Source: Acidobacteriota bacterium (GTDB taxonomy: Bacteria; Acidobacteriota; DATKUA01; JAFGBY01). From it: a DNA stretch of 45,085 bases. The position numbers and the translations under genes were made by a program. Numbering within the stretch: position 1 is the first letter of the stretch; each line of letters starts with the position of its first letter. The stretch lies in NCBI GenBank assembly GCA_016932915.1, contig JAFGBY010000114.1, positions 1 to 45,085 of the forward strand. The letters are read 5' to 3'. Below are positions 1-8,629 of this stretch, in pieces. A model generated the notes under the pieces. It did no database searches. It was not told where the DNA came from and saw nothing but the letters and a program-made list of their open reading frames with translations.

Positions 1-2424
1 TACACTGGGGAGATCTTAAACAGAAGAAAAGATGGTTCTTTGTTTATCTGTCATATGAAAATTTCAGCACTGAAGAATGATCAAGATAATATCATTGGTT
101 ATATGGCTTCTCAGAGAGATATTTCTGACCTAAAGCTTACTGAGGATAAACTACGTGAGAGCGAGGCTAGATATAGAGCTGTTTCCGAAATGACTTCCGA
201 TTATGTTGCAGAAATCTTAGTGGATCCGGATGGAACAATGAAACTTAACTGGGTCACTGAGGGATTCAGAAAAAGCCTTGGTTATAATATCAACGATCTT
301 ATTGGAGGCGATTTAAAGCGGTTTAAATTTCACACTGATAATCAAGAAATATACGACGATAAAATAAAGAATTTTGTTGAAAGAAAAGAATCTGAATTTG
401 AAATGAATATGATGGATGCAAATGGTGAAAAACGTACGCTTAAAATAATAGCAAATCCAAAAATCGACCCGGAAACAAATAAGGTTACCAGAATTATTAT
501 TGCCGCAATGGATATAACCGATAAGAAAAAGGTGGAAGATAAACTCCATTTCAGAAGCATGTTGCTGGATCAGATTAGGGATGTAATTGTTGCAACTGAT
601 TTGGAGGGAAACATCACGTATTCAAATAAAGCTGAAAGTGACATCATGGAGTGGAACAAAACAGACTTGGTAGGTCATTCAGTTATTGAATTTGGTGATG
701 ATCCTGATGAGGGAGCAACTCAACAGGAGATCATCGATCAGACCTTAAAAGATGAAACCTGGTCTGGAGAGGTAGTCAATTATTCTCGCTCAGGTAAAAA
801 GATATATTTTAATACGCGAACCTGGCTGATTAAAAACGATGATGGTGAGAAAATAGGAATGGTCGGTGTCTCGACTGATATCACTGATAATAAAAGAACT
901 GAGCAGGCTCTAAAGGAAAGTGAAGAGAGGTATCAGACATTCATTGAGAATTTCCAGGGAATAGCTTTCGGTGGTGAACCTCCGAATAAATATGATTTTT
1001 TCTCTGGTCTGGTGGAAGAAATAACCGGATATACACCTGAAGAAATTACAAGGGAGAATTTTAACAGGCATAATATTATCCATCCGGATGATTTTGATGT
1101 ATTTAAAGAGGGGAATAGATTACTTTTTGATAATCCTAATTATAAATTGGAAAGAGAATATCGGATTATATCAAAAAACGGAAAAATTAAATGGTTATAT
1201 GAAATTGCAAAAAATATTTCAGATATAAAAAGCCATCGGCAATATATTCAAGGTACCATCTACGATATAACAGAGAAAAAACAGCTTGAGGCTGAATTAT
1301 TAAAGACAGAAAAACTCGAATCAATTGGAATACTTGCTGGAGGAATAGCCCACGATTTTAATAACATTCTAACAGGCATTATGGGAAATATTTCGCTCGC
1401 ACAACTTTTTATTAAAGATGATGGAAAGATCCGGGATGTACTGCGGGATGCGGAAAGAGCAACAATCAGGGCGAGGGATCTTGCCAATCAACTGCTGACT
1501 TTCTCCAAAGGGGGCGCACCTATCAAAAAGGTTGTATCCTTGAAAGAGATTATCGAGGATTCAATAAGACTGTCATTAAGAGGTTCCAACGTCAAATGCC
1601 AGACGGAATATAATGCTCAGTCTTTATATGTTGATGTTGATCCAGGCCAGATAAGCCAGGTTTTCAATAATTTATTGATAAATGCCGACCAAGCCATGCC
1701 TGATGGAGGCACAATAACTATAAATGTAGATTGTACTGATATTACCAGAGAGGATAATCTGAAATTACAAAATGGAAAATATCTTCGCATTATTATTCTC
1801 GACGAGGGATACGGGATAGCTTCTGATCATTTAGAGAAAGTATTTGAACCGTATTTTACAACAAAGCAGAAAGGCAGCGGTTTGGGGCTTGCAACATCAT
1901 ATTCCATCATTCATAAGCATAACGGTACTATAGAAGTTCATTCGGAGCTCGGGAAGGGGAGCTCTTTTACTGTTTATCTACCCTTCGCGGATGCAGATGT
2001 CATCGAAGAAAGAAAAGAAGAATATCAGATTATAAAAGGGAAGGGGCTTGTTCTTGTTATCGATGATGAGGAATCAGTTTTAAGCGTTGCCAAGTTAATG
2101 CTGGAGAAAATGGGTTATAATGTAATCACAGAAACGACTTGTGAGAGCGGTATTGAAGCTTATAAAAAATCAATTCAATGCGACAGGCCGATAGATCTTA
2201 TTATAATGGACCTGACTATCCCGGGAGGGATGAGCGGAAAAGAGGCAATAAAAAAATTTCAGCAGATCAATCCTGATGTTAAAGCTCTTGTCTCCAGTGG
2301 TTATTCGAATGATCCTGTATTGGCCAGGTACCGAGATTTCGGTTTTATTGGTTATATTTCCAAACCTTATACTATAGAAGATCTTATGATTGCTTTAAAA
2401 AAAGTAAATGAGAATAAGGACTAG
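1..2424 (+). CDS. PAS-domain hybrid sensor histidine kinase with C-terminal receiver domain (5' truncated by window edge)
   Basis: Frame is open from base 1 (YTGEILNRRKDGSLF..., typical PAS sequence) upstream of the track's TTG start at 40. Several PAS/PAC units, H-box GGIAHDFNNILTGI, G-box GSGLGLATSYSIIHKHNG, receiver with DDEES, MDLTIPGGMSG and KPY. Confidence 0.93.
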   Translation, partial: YTGEILNRRKDGSLFICHMKISALKNDQDNIIGYMASQRDISDLKLTEDKLRESEARYRAVSEMTSDYVAEILVDPDGTMKLNWVTEGFRKSLGYNINDLIGGDLKRFKFHTDNQEIYDDKIKNFVERKESEFEMNMMDANGEKRTLKIIANPKIDPETNKVTRIIIAAMDITDKKKVEDKLHFRSMLLDQIRDVIVATDLEGNITYSNKAESDIMEWNKTDLVGHSVIEFGDDPDEGATQQEIIDQTLKDETWSGEVVNYSRSGKKIYFNTRTWLIKNDDGEKIGMVGVSTDITDNKRTEQALKESEERYQTFIENFQGIAFGGEPPNKYDFFSGLVEEITGYTPEEITRENFNRHNIIHPDDFDVFKEGNRLLFDNPNYKLEREYRIISKNGKIKWLYEIAKNISDIKSHRQYIQGTIYDITEKKQLEAELLKTEKLESIGILAGGIAHDFNNILTGIMGNISLAQLFIKDDGKIRDVLRDAERATIRARDLANQLLTFSKGGAPIKKVVSLKEIIEDSIRLSLRGSNVKCQTEYNAQSLYVDVDPGQISQVFNNLLINADQAMPDGGTITINVDCTDITREDNLKLQNGKYLRIIILDEGYGIASDHLEKVFEPYFTTKQKGSGLGLATSYSIIHKHNGTIEVHSELGKGSSFTVYLPFADADVIEERKEEYQIIKGKGLVLVIDDEESVLSVAKLMLEKMGYNVITETTCESGIEAYKKSIQCDRPIDLIIMDLTIPGGMSGKEAIKKFQQINPDVKALVSSGYSNDPVLARYRDFGFIGYISKPYTIEDLMIALKKVNENKD

Positions 2425-2523
2425 ATCTACATTATTTTTCAATAAATTATAAATTTTAACTTTTTTTAAATCATTTATTTTTTCCATTACAAAATGAAAA
2501 CTAGTGCTTTTTATCAATTTAGT

Positions 2524-2539
2524 TCTTTCACGTGAAACA
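2524..2539. promoter_or_regulatory. candidate parS (ParB/Spo0J-binding) site
   Basis: TCTTTCACGTGAAACA matches 15 of 16 positions of the parS consensus TGTTTCACGTGAAACA, with a perfect 12-bp palindromic core TTTCACGTGAAA, in an intergenic gap between convergent genes. Confidence 0.6.
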
Positions 2540-2550
2540 ATTTATCTTAA

Positions 2551-2582
2551 ATAAAAAAAGCCGGGATGAAAAATCCCGGCTT
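2551..2582 (-). terminator. Rho-independent terminator of the tricorn-like gene
   Basis: AAGCCGGGAT-GAAAA-ATCCCGGCTT perfect stem; plus-strand A-tract gives a U-tract on the minus strand. Confidence 0.85.
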
Positions 2583-2599
2583 GTAAGAATGTATCGAGG

Positions 2600-5500
2600 T
2601 TATTCAGAGATAAATGGCTGGTGTACCGGCCAGTCTCTTGGTTCTTCTTTGATTTTTTTCATAAGGTATTTGATACCTTCCATCAGCTGCGCGTCATATC
2701 CTCTTTCCATCTGGGCATGTTCCAGTTCTACTTCAATGTCAGGTTTAACTCCCTTATTTTCAATTATCCATTCTCCCTTTTCGTTGTAGATACGATAATC
2801 AGGAACAGTCATGAAGCTTCCATCCATTATCTGGATGAACATCGATACGCCTACAAGGCCTCCCCATGTTCTTTTCCCAATGACTGGGCCCATTTTATGG
2901 AGCTGGAATTCACTCGGTAGCTCATCTCCGCCTGAGCCTGCATGTTCATCAGTTAAGAGAGCCAGGTGCGCTCTTGTTGCAAATCGTGGGGTATACTGGT
3001 CATGGGAATAACGTCTTGTCCAGTACCCGTTGATTTTACGATACAGCCTTCTCAGGAAGATGTCGGGGTCAAGACCGCCGGAGTTGAACCTTCCATCCAA
3101 AAGGATACCTTTCTTCTGGGTCTGCGCAAAGTATTTCGGAAATTCGTAAACTGAGCCAAGATATGTGTCTGGGAAATAAAGATATCCAATTTGGCCGTTA
3201 GATTCCTTTTCAACCGTCAACCTGTTCTGTTCAACCTGGTAGTTGTGACGGAGCATTCCTTCGGAAGCAAGAGGTTCGACCTCAACCTGCCAGGCACCCT
3301 TTAATTCGGGTTTTGAGTTAACTGTCAGGGTAATATGTTTTGATGCTAAATCCTGGAAGTAACTGTATATATTTTTATCAGTCGTTACATTCTTACCATT
3401 CACAGCTATCAGGTAATCGCCATCGTTAACTTTTTTATCAGGTCCGGCTAATGGAGGTATGCTGCCTGTTGCCCAGTCAGCTACTCTATATATTTTGCCG
3501 AAGGTGTATCTTTTTGATTTTTCATCAGCTTTCCAATCGACACCCAGCATACCGACTCTGATTCTATCTGCTTGGCGTTTATCCTGGCCTGCATATACAT
3601 ATGTATGGGATGTGTTTAGTTCACCAACAAGCTCGCCAAGGATATATTTAGCATCTTCACGACAGGTAGCATTCTCAATCAGTTTAAAGTACTTCTCGTA
3701 CATTTTCTTCCAGTCGAGACCCTTCATATTTGGTTCATAGTAGTAATCCCTGTGTAATCTCCATGCTTCTTTGAAGAGCTGTTTCCACTCTTTGATCGGT
3801 TCCATCCAGACTTTTAAGCCGGACACATCTACCGGTTTTTCATCGCTACCGGCAGGGCTTATTGTATACAGGGCTTGGTTTTTCATATAAATTAATTTTG
3901 AGCCGTCATCAGAAACAGAGTATTTATCAATACTTGAACTTAGTTTACTTTCTTTTTTATCCTTGAGAGAGAACTTATACAGATCAACCGGTCCCCATCC
4001 ACGGAATTCAAACTGGTTGTAATCTCCCTCATCGCTGTTTGTATAGAATATATTTCCACCGTTTACTGTCAGATATCTGTAGTTCCCGCTTGTAAGTGGG
4101 AACTGTTCCACTCTGTCTGCTATTCCATCAAAATCGATTTTAACTTTTACTTCTTTTTTCTCGTCCTTTTTTTCAGCTGGAGTATTTTCATCAATATCAC
4201 GAAGTGGGAATATGCTACCTGAATCTTTATTCAGCGCCATTGCGTATATACCGGCTGCTTTCTTAAATACCATTTCCCATTCAAAATCTCCGAATACCGG
4301 GTTCCATCTTCTGTTCGAGATAAAGAGCAGATGTTTGCCATCAGGTGTAAATACAGGATTAAAATCATTATACAGATCACCGCTTACACACATCGATTTT
4401 CCGGTTTCGAGAGAATAAATATATATTTTTCTTACCAGGGAAGAATCGATCATCGAGTAAGCAATGTATCTGCTGTCAGGTGACCAGGTATGGTCATATA
4501 GATCTTTAACATCCTGCGACACATCGATATGTTCATATTTCGCTTTCTCAACGGTCGTAATTTTACCGGAGGCAATATCGACATAATACAGTGTAAGGGT
4601 TTGGTCTGTGAATGAGAGTTTCTTACTATCGGGTGAAAATGTCAGCGCGAAACGATAGCCCTTTGAAAAACTGGTAATTTTTTTAACAGGAGTTTTACCT
4701 TCAGTATCTTCAATATAAAGATTATACTCTCCGCCTCTATCGGAGAAAAATGCTATGGTTTTACTATCAGGTGACCATACCGCATCTTTTTCTCGGGTGC
4801 CAACATCCCCAGCGATATTATATGTTCTGCCTTCTTCAAGAGGGACTGTGAAGATTTCACCTCTTGCGACAATGAGAGCTCGTTTTGCAGTAGGTGAAAG
4901 CTTATATTCCATGATATTGTCTTTAAGTGATTTAAAATAAGGCCTGATAGATTCATGATCGGTTTTGACTTCGATAGGTACCTGATTATATTTACCGGTC
5001 GACAGGTCGAGCATCCAAATTGAACCGCCGTTTTCATATACTATTTTATCGGTACCATCACTCGGCCATCTCACGTCATATTCTGTATGTTTTGTAATCT
5101 GCTTCAACGCTTTTGCATCTGTGTCATAAGCCCATATATTAAGGGTATTTGTACGGTCAGATGAGAAGTATATCTTGTTTCCTATCCACATTGGGAAACG
5201 GTCAGTACCTTCATATTTGGTAACTTTTTCATCATATTTAGTTTTAAAGTCATATATGTATACATCCTGTGCGAGTCCGCCTTTATATCTTTTCCAGGTT
5301 CTGAATTCTCTGGTAAGTCTGTTATAAGCTAGTTTCTGGCCGTCGGGTGAAAATGTTCCCTGACTGGCTTCGTATAGTGGCAGCTCTTCAATTCCGGTTC
5401 CATCGGGAGCAACCATAAATAGTTTGAGATTGCGGTCCCAGCTTGTCCTATAAGAACTGAAAATTATCTTGTTTTTGATGGGATGCCATCCGATAACGAT

Positions 5501-5833
5501 ATCGTTCCCTGGGTGGTAGGTCAATCTGGTTATTTCTCCGCCATAACGATTCATGACGTATACATCCGGGTTGCCATCGTATTCACCTGTAAAAGCGATC
5601 AATTTGCCGTCCGGTGAAAACTTGGGATATCTCTCCATTCCATCGTTTGTTGTAAGGCGGGTTGCAATACCACCTGTAACAGGCACACTCCAGAGATCTT
5701 CTCCGCAGCTAAAAACTATTGTGTCATTGTAGATATCAGGATATCTCAGGATTGAATCCGCACTGATTGCACCGGTACATATAAAACTAATCACCAGTGC
5801 AATCAGGATGAGCCGATTGTTATTAATTTGCAT
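2600..5833 (-). CDS. Exported tricorn-like protease (beta-propeller repeats, PDZ, S41-type C-terminal domain)
   Basis: N-terminal signal peptide, repeated TolB/WD-type motifs (FSPDGKLIAFTG, WSPDSKTIAFFSD, FSPDSKKLSFTD), PDZ-like GDYLIAVNGKNV, catalytic region DEHAGSGGDELPSEF; RBS ggaggaacg upstream. Confidence 0.92.
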   Translation of the reverse strand: MQINNNRLILIALVISFICTGAISADSILRYPDIYNDTIVFSCGEDLWSVPVTGGIATRLTTNDGMERYPKFSPDGKLIAFTGEYDGNPDVYVMNRYGGEITRLTYHPGNDIVIGWHPIKNKIIFSSYRTSWDRNLKLFMVAPDGTGIEELPLYEASQGTFSPDGQKLAYNRLTREFRTWKRYKGGLAQDVYIYDFKTKYDEKVTKYEGTDRFPMWIGNKIYFSSDRTNTLNIWAYDTDAKALKQITKHTEYDVRWPSDGTDKIVYENGGSIWMLDLSTGKYNQVPIEVKTDHESIRPYFKSLKDNIMEYKLSPTAKRALIVARGEIFTVPLEEGRTYNIAGDVGTREKDAVWSPDSKTIAFFSDRGGEYNLYIEDTEGKTPVKKITSFSKGYRFALTFSPDSKKLSFTDQTLTLYYVDIASGKITTVEKAKYEHIDVSQDVKDLYDHTWSPDSRYIAYSMIDSSLVRKIYIYSLETGKSMCVSGDLYNDFNPVFTPDGKHLLFISNRRWNPVFGDFEWEMVFKKAAGIYAMALNKDSGSIFPLRDIDENTPAEKKDEKKEVKVKIDFDGIADRVEQFPLTSGNYRYLTVNGGNIFYTNSDEGDYNQFEFRGWGPVDLYKFSLKDKKESKLSSSIDKYSVSDDGSKLIYMKNQALYTISPAGSDEKPVDVSGLKVWMEPIKEWKQLFKEAWRLHRDYYYEPNMKGLDWKKMYEKYFKLIENATCREDAKYILGELVGELNTSHTYVYAGQDKRQADRIRVGMLGVDWKADEKSKRYTFGKIYRVADWATGSIPPLAGPDKKVNDGDYLIAVNGKNVTTDKNIYSYFQDLASKHITLTVNSKPELKGAWQVEVEPLASEGMLRHNYQVEQNRLTVEKESNGQIGYLYFPDTYLGSVYEFPKYFAQTQKKGILLDGRFNSGGLDPDIFLRRLYRKINGYWTRRYSHDQYTPRFATRAHLALLTDEHAGSGGDELPSEFQLHKMGPVIGKRTWGGLVGVSMFIQIMDGSFMTVPDYRIYNEKGEWIIENKGVKPDIEVELEHAQMERGYDAQLMEGIKYLMKKIKEEPRDWPVHQPFISE

Positions 5834-5985
5834 TACGTTCCTCCCTTTGTTTATTGAGAAATTTTAATTTGTTCTCATCGATAAGACGTATGAAAAGTGA
5901 TTCTGTTAGAGCGATTCTTATCTAAAATATTTTATCCCAGTTCACGATGGGAATACAGTTTTTGCTAAATAATAGGGATACGGAT

Positions 5986-6017
5986 AAAAAAAGTGGCGGA
6001 AAGAATCCACCACTTTT
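5986..6017 (-). terminator. Rho-independent terminator of the Cache-domain gene
   Basis: AAAAGTGGcGGA-aagaa-TCCaCCACTTTT hairpin with A-tract on the plus-strand left side. Confidence 0.75.
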
Positions 6018-6038
6018 AATACATTGTTTTTAATGCTG

Positions 6039-6503
6039 TTACTCTATCGGTTTATATATCCCGCAGCAGATAATCATGTCATTATATTTTTCGAAATAAG
6101 TTGTTTTCTGTTCTTCTTTATTTGATTCAGGATTGATGTAAGTATAATCAACCCATCCGGAACCATTTTCTAATGCGATTTTCTGAATTTCTTTTCGAAA
6201 GAGTTTTCCCTTGCTGTCCGGTTTATCAAGAAGGTTTTGCCCTATAAGCTCCGGCTTGTAAGGATGAGCAATTATTTTTCCTTCAAGGTCATAAGCGAAA
6301 ACATAAATTGAGTTATGAATGAACTGCCCTTCCTTGTTGCATATCTCGGCGATAGCTTTTTCTTTTCCGTTCTGTTTTACGTAATCAATAGCTTTTTTAA
6401 CCAGTTTGATTGCGATATCGGAATCCGAATCTTCTTGAGCGATTGATAATACCGGGAAAACAATAAAAGAAATCAAAATAATAAAAACCAGTTTTTTTAA
6501 CAT
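6039..6503 (-). CDS. Exported single Cache-domain protein
   Basis: Signal peptide; IYVFAYDLEGKIIAHPYKPELIGQNLLDKPDSKG and GSGWVDYTYINPES...KTTYFEKYNDMIICCGIY are typical of single-Cache domains. Confidence 0.82.
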   Translation of the reverse strand: MLKKLVFIILISFIVFPVLSIAQEDSDSDIAIKLVKKAIDYVKQNGKEKAIAEICNKEGQFIHNSIYVFAYDLEGKIIAHPYKPELIGQNLLDKPDSKGKLFRKEIQKIALENGSGWVDYTYINPESNKEEQKTTYFEKYNDMIICCGIYKPIE

Positions 6504-6583
6504 CGGTTTACTCCTTATGGTGAATGACTGCTATTATATCCTTAAACAGGTTTTTTTGCAGCAATTAACGTACTGGGATTATC

Positions 6584-7537
6584 TTATAAATCTTTATGCG
6601 AAATGAACTTGATGAGTTGATATCTGCTGTTAATACCCAGCTTTTGGAAGATGCTATAGATGTGATTTTTTACTGTATGTGTAGAAATAAATAGTATCTT
6701 GGTAATTTCCTCGTTTGTTTTTCCTTCAAGGATCAACCGTAATATCTCTTCTTCTCTTTTTGATATACTGTACTTCTGTAATACTCTCTTAATGGCAACA
6801 TCAATACTTTCTTTTTCGTTGGATTCGAGAGTTATCTTTCTATAATATTTTTTGAGCCATATTAGAGGGATCAAATTTAAATATATCAGGAAAATACGTC
6901 CGTTTATCATTAACGTGATTTTATTTAACTCTATAATGAAATTAATAATTCCTACAACTGGAGGTATGAAATACCTGGAAATATACAAAGCAGCAAAGGC
7001 GACCTGGACTTGCCTTTTATTGGATATATAGCTTTTGATCCCCCTGGTAAGAACAACAATCAATATTATGAATTCATAAATAAACATTAAAAAAAGAAAC
7101 AAAAAAAGAAGTATAAAAATATCAAAAACAGTAATGCTATATATTCCCGCGATGATTAAAACCAGACTGGTCAAAATGATGCTGAGGTATAATGATAGCG
7201 CAATCCTGTGATGCAAAGCCGGGACTGTTTTATTGCTGATTTCATAAGAAGCTTTAATAAGGAAATGATTAGATACTACTAATAAAAGTGACATAATTGA
7301 GATCGATGAAGCGAAAAGCAGTGGATTTGAATCGATACTTATTTTTGGTGTTATATTTACGTCAAGGTATTTTGCAAAAAAGAGAAGCAGAATCAGTCCG
7401 TTTGTAGCTAATGTATGATTGTAAATTGAATTTAAATACTTTCTTGGATGCTTTGTCTTTTCCTGATACAGATTAAAGATTACAAATGCCCCTAAAATCA
7501 GGGCAACGAAACTTCCGATTATTTTGATGTGATCCAT
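6584..7537 (-). CDS. Membrane-embedded LuxR-family helix-turn-helix regulator
   Basis: Around seven hydrophobic segments followed by LuxR HTH: LQKYSISKREEEILRLILEGKTNEEITKILFISTHTVKNHIYSIFQKLGINSRYQLI. Confidence 0.85.
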   Translation of the reverse strand: MDHIKIIGSFVALILGAFVIFNLYQEKTKHPRKYLNSIYNHTLATNGLILLLFFAKYLDVNITPKISIDSNPLLFASSISIMSLLLVVSNHFLIKASYEISNKTVPALHHRIALSLYLSIILTSLVLIIAGIYSITVFDIFILLFLFLFLMFIYEFIILIVVLTRGIKSYISNKRQVQVAFAALYISRYFIPPVVGIINFIIELNKITLMINGRIFLIYLNLIPLIWLKKYYRKITLESNEKESIDVAIKRVLQKYSISKREEEILRLILEGKTNEEITKILFISTHTVKNHIYSIFQKLGINSRYQLIKFISHKDL

Positions 7538-7625
7538 AATTATAACTTAGCCAATTTCTCCAGTTAATCAAATATAAAAACCAGCGTTTCAATAGATACA
7601 TTATCTCTGAATAATTAGGGAGGCA

Positions 7626-7671
7626 AATAGGAAACCAGTCCTATTTATCAAAACAGGACTGGTTTCCTATT
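7626..7671. repeat. Perfect 17-bp inverted repeat with 12-nt loop in a divergent intergenic region
   Basis: AATAGGAAACCAGTCCT (7626-7642) / AGGACTGGTTTCCTATT (7655-7671). Confidence 0.95.
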
Positions 7672-7726
7672 GTTAAAATTGGCTCCGTGATTAATTTTGA
7701 GGTGAAATTTAAAAAAGGAGCAATTA

Positions 7727-8629
7727 ATGGAACTAGAAATCAAGAACCTCTCAAAAACTTACAATAATGGGACCAAAGCACTGGATGCAATCTCACTTAA
7801 TATTACTTCCGGGATGTTTGGTTTGTTGGGCCCAAATGGTGCCGGTAAATCGACATTGATGAGGACTCTCGCAACTCTTCAAAAAGTGGATAGCGGATCA
7901 GTTAAAGTTGATAAGATTGATATTTTTAAAAATGAATTTGAGATAAGAAAAATGCTGGGTTATCTACCACAGGATTTTGGTGTTTTTCCGGAGATGTCTG
8001 CAGAGGAGATGCTGGATTATATCGCTTCTTTGAAAGGCATTTCGAATCGTCGGATGCGAAAAGAATCAGTTAAATATCTCCTTGACCGAACAAATCTTTT
8101 TAATGTGAGGAAAAATAAACTTGGTACTTTCTCGGGAGGTATGAAACAAAGGTTCGGAATCGCCCAGGCGTTGTTAGGTGACCCTAAAATCATAATTGTC
8201 GATGAACCCACGGCGGGATTGGATCCGGAAGAAAGGAACAGGTTTCATAATCTACTCAGTGAAATTAGCGGAGATAAGATTGTGATTCTCTCGACACATA
8301 TAGTGGATGATGTTCGAGTGCTCTGTAGTAAGATGGCAATTCTTCATCGGGGGAAAGTTTGTTTTTCCGGTAGCCCACAGGAAAGCATCAGCGATTTACA
8401 AGGGAAGATATGGGAGAAAGAAATAAACAGGAATGAAATTGAGGAATACAATAATAATTACAAAATCATTATCTCCAGGATGCTTGCAGGCAAAATAGTA
8501 ATTCATGTCTTATCTGCTAAAAATCCCGGGAATGGATTTAAATCTGTGACACCGGATCTGGAGGATGTTTATTTTACCATTATCAAAAATGGCAAAGATA
8601 ATACAGAAGGGGGTAGTGCTGATGTTTAG
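7727..8629 (+). CDS. ABC transporter ATP-binding protein
   Basis: Walker A GPNGAGKST, signature FSGGMKQR, Walker B IIIVDEPTAGLDP; RBS aaaggag. Confidence 0.95.
   Translation: MELEIKNLSKTYNNGTKALDAISLNITSGMFGLLGPNGAGKSTLMRTLATLQKVDSGSVKVDKIDIFKNEFEIRKMLGYLPQDFGVFPEMSAEEMLDYIASLKGISNRRMRKESVKYLLDRTNLFNVRKNKLGTFSGGMKQRFGIAQALLGDPKIIIVDEPTAGLDPEERNRFHNLLSEISGDKIVILSTHIVDDVRVLCSKMAILHRGKVCFSGSPQESISDLQGKIWEKEINRNEIEEYNNNYKIIISRMLAGKIVIHVLSAKNPGNGFKSVTPDLEDVYFTIIKNGKDNTEGGSADV

Noticed and set aside
5180-5200. Possible DnaA-box-like TATCCACA
   Set aside because: Single imperfect match inside the coding region of the tricorn-like gene; not clustered, so no origin claim despite the nearby parS-like site.
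8565-8621. Upstream start (8565) given for the ABC permease/M1 ORF
   Set aside because: The ATG at 8622 has a good RBS (agaaggggg) and a standard short overlap with the ATPase stop; the upstream extension overlaps the ATPase coding region.
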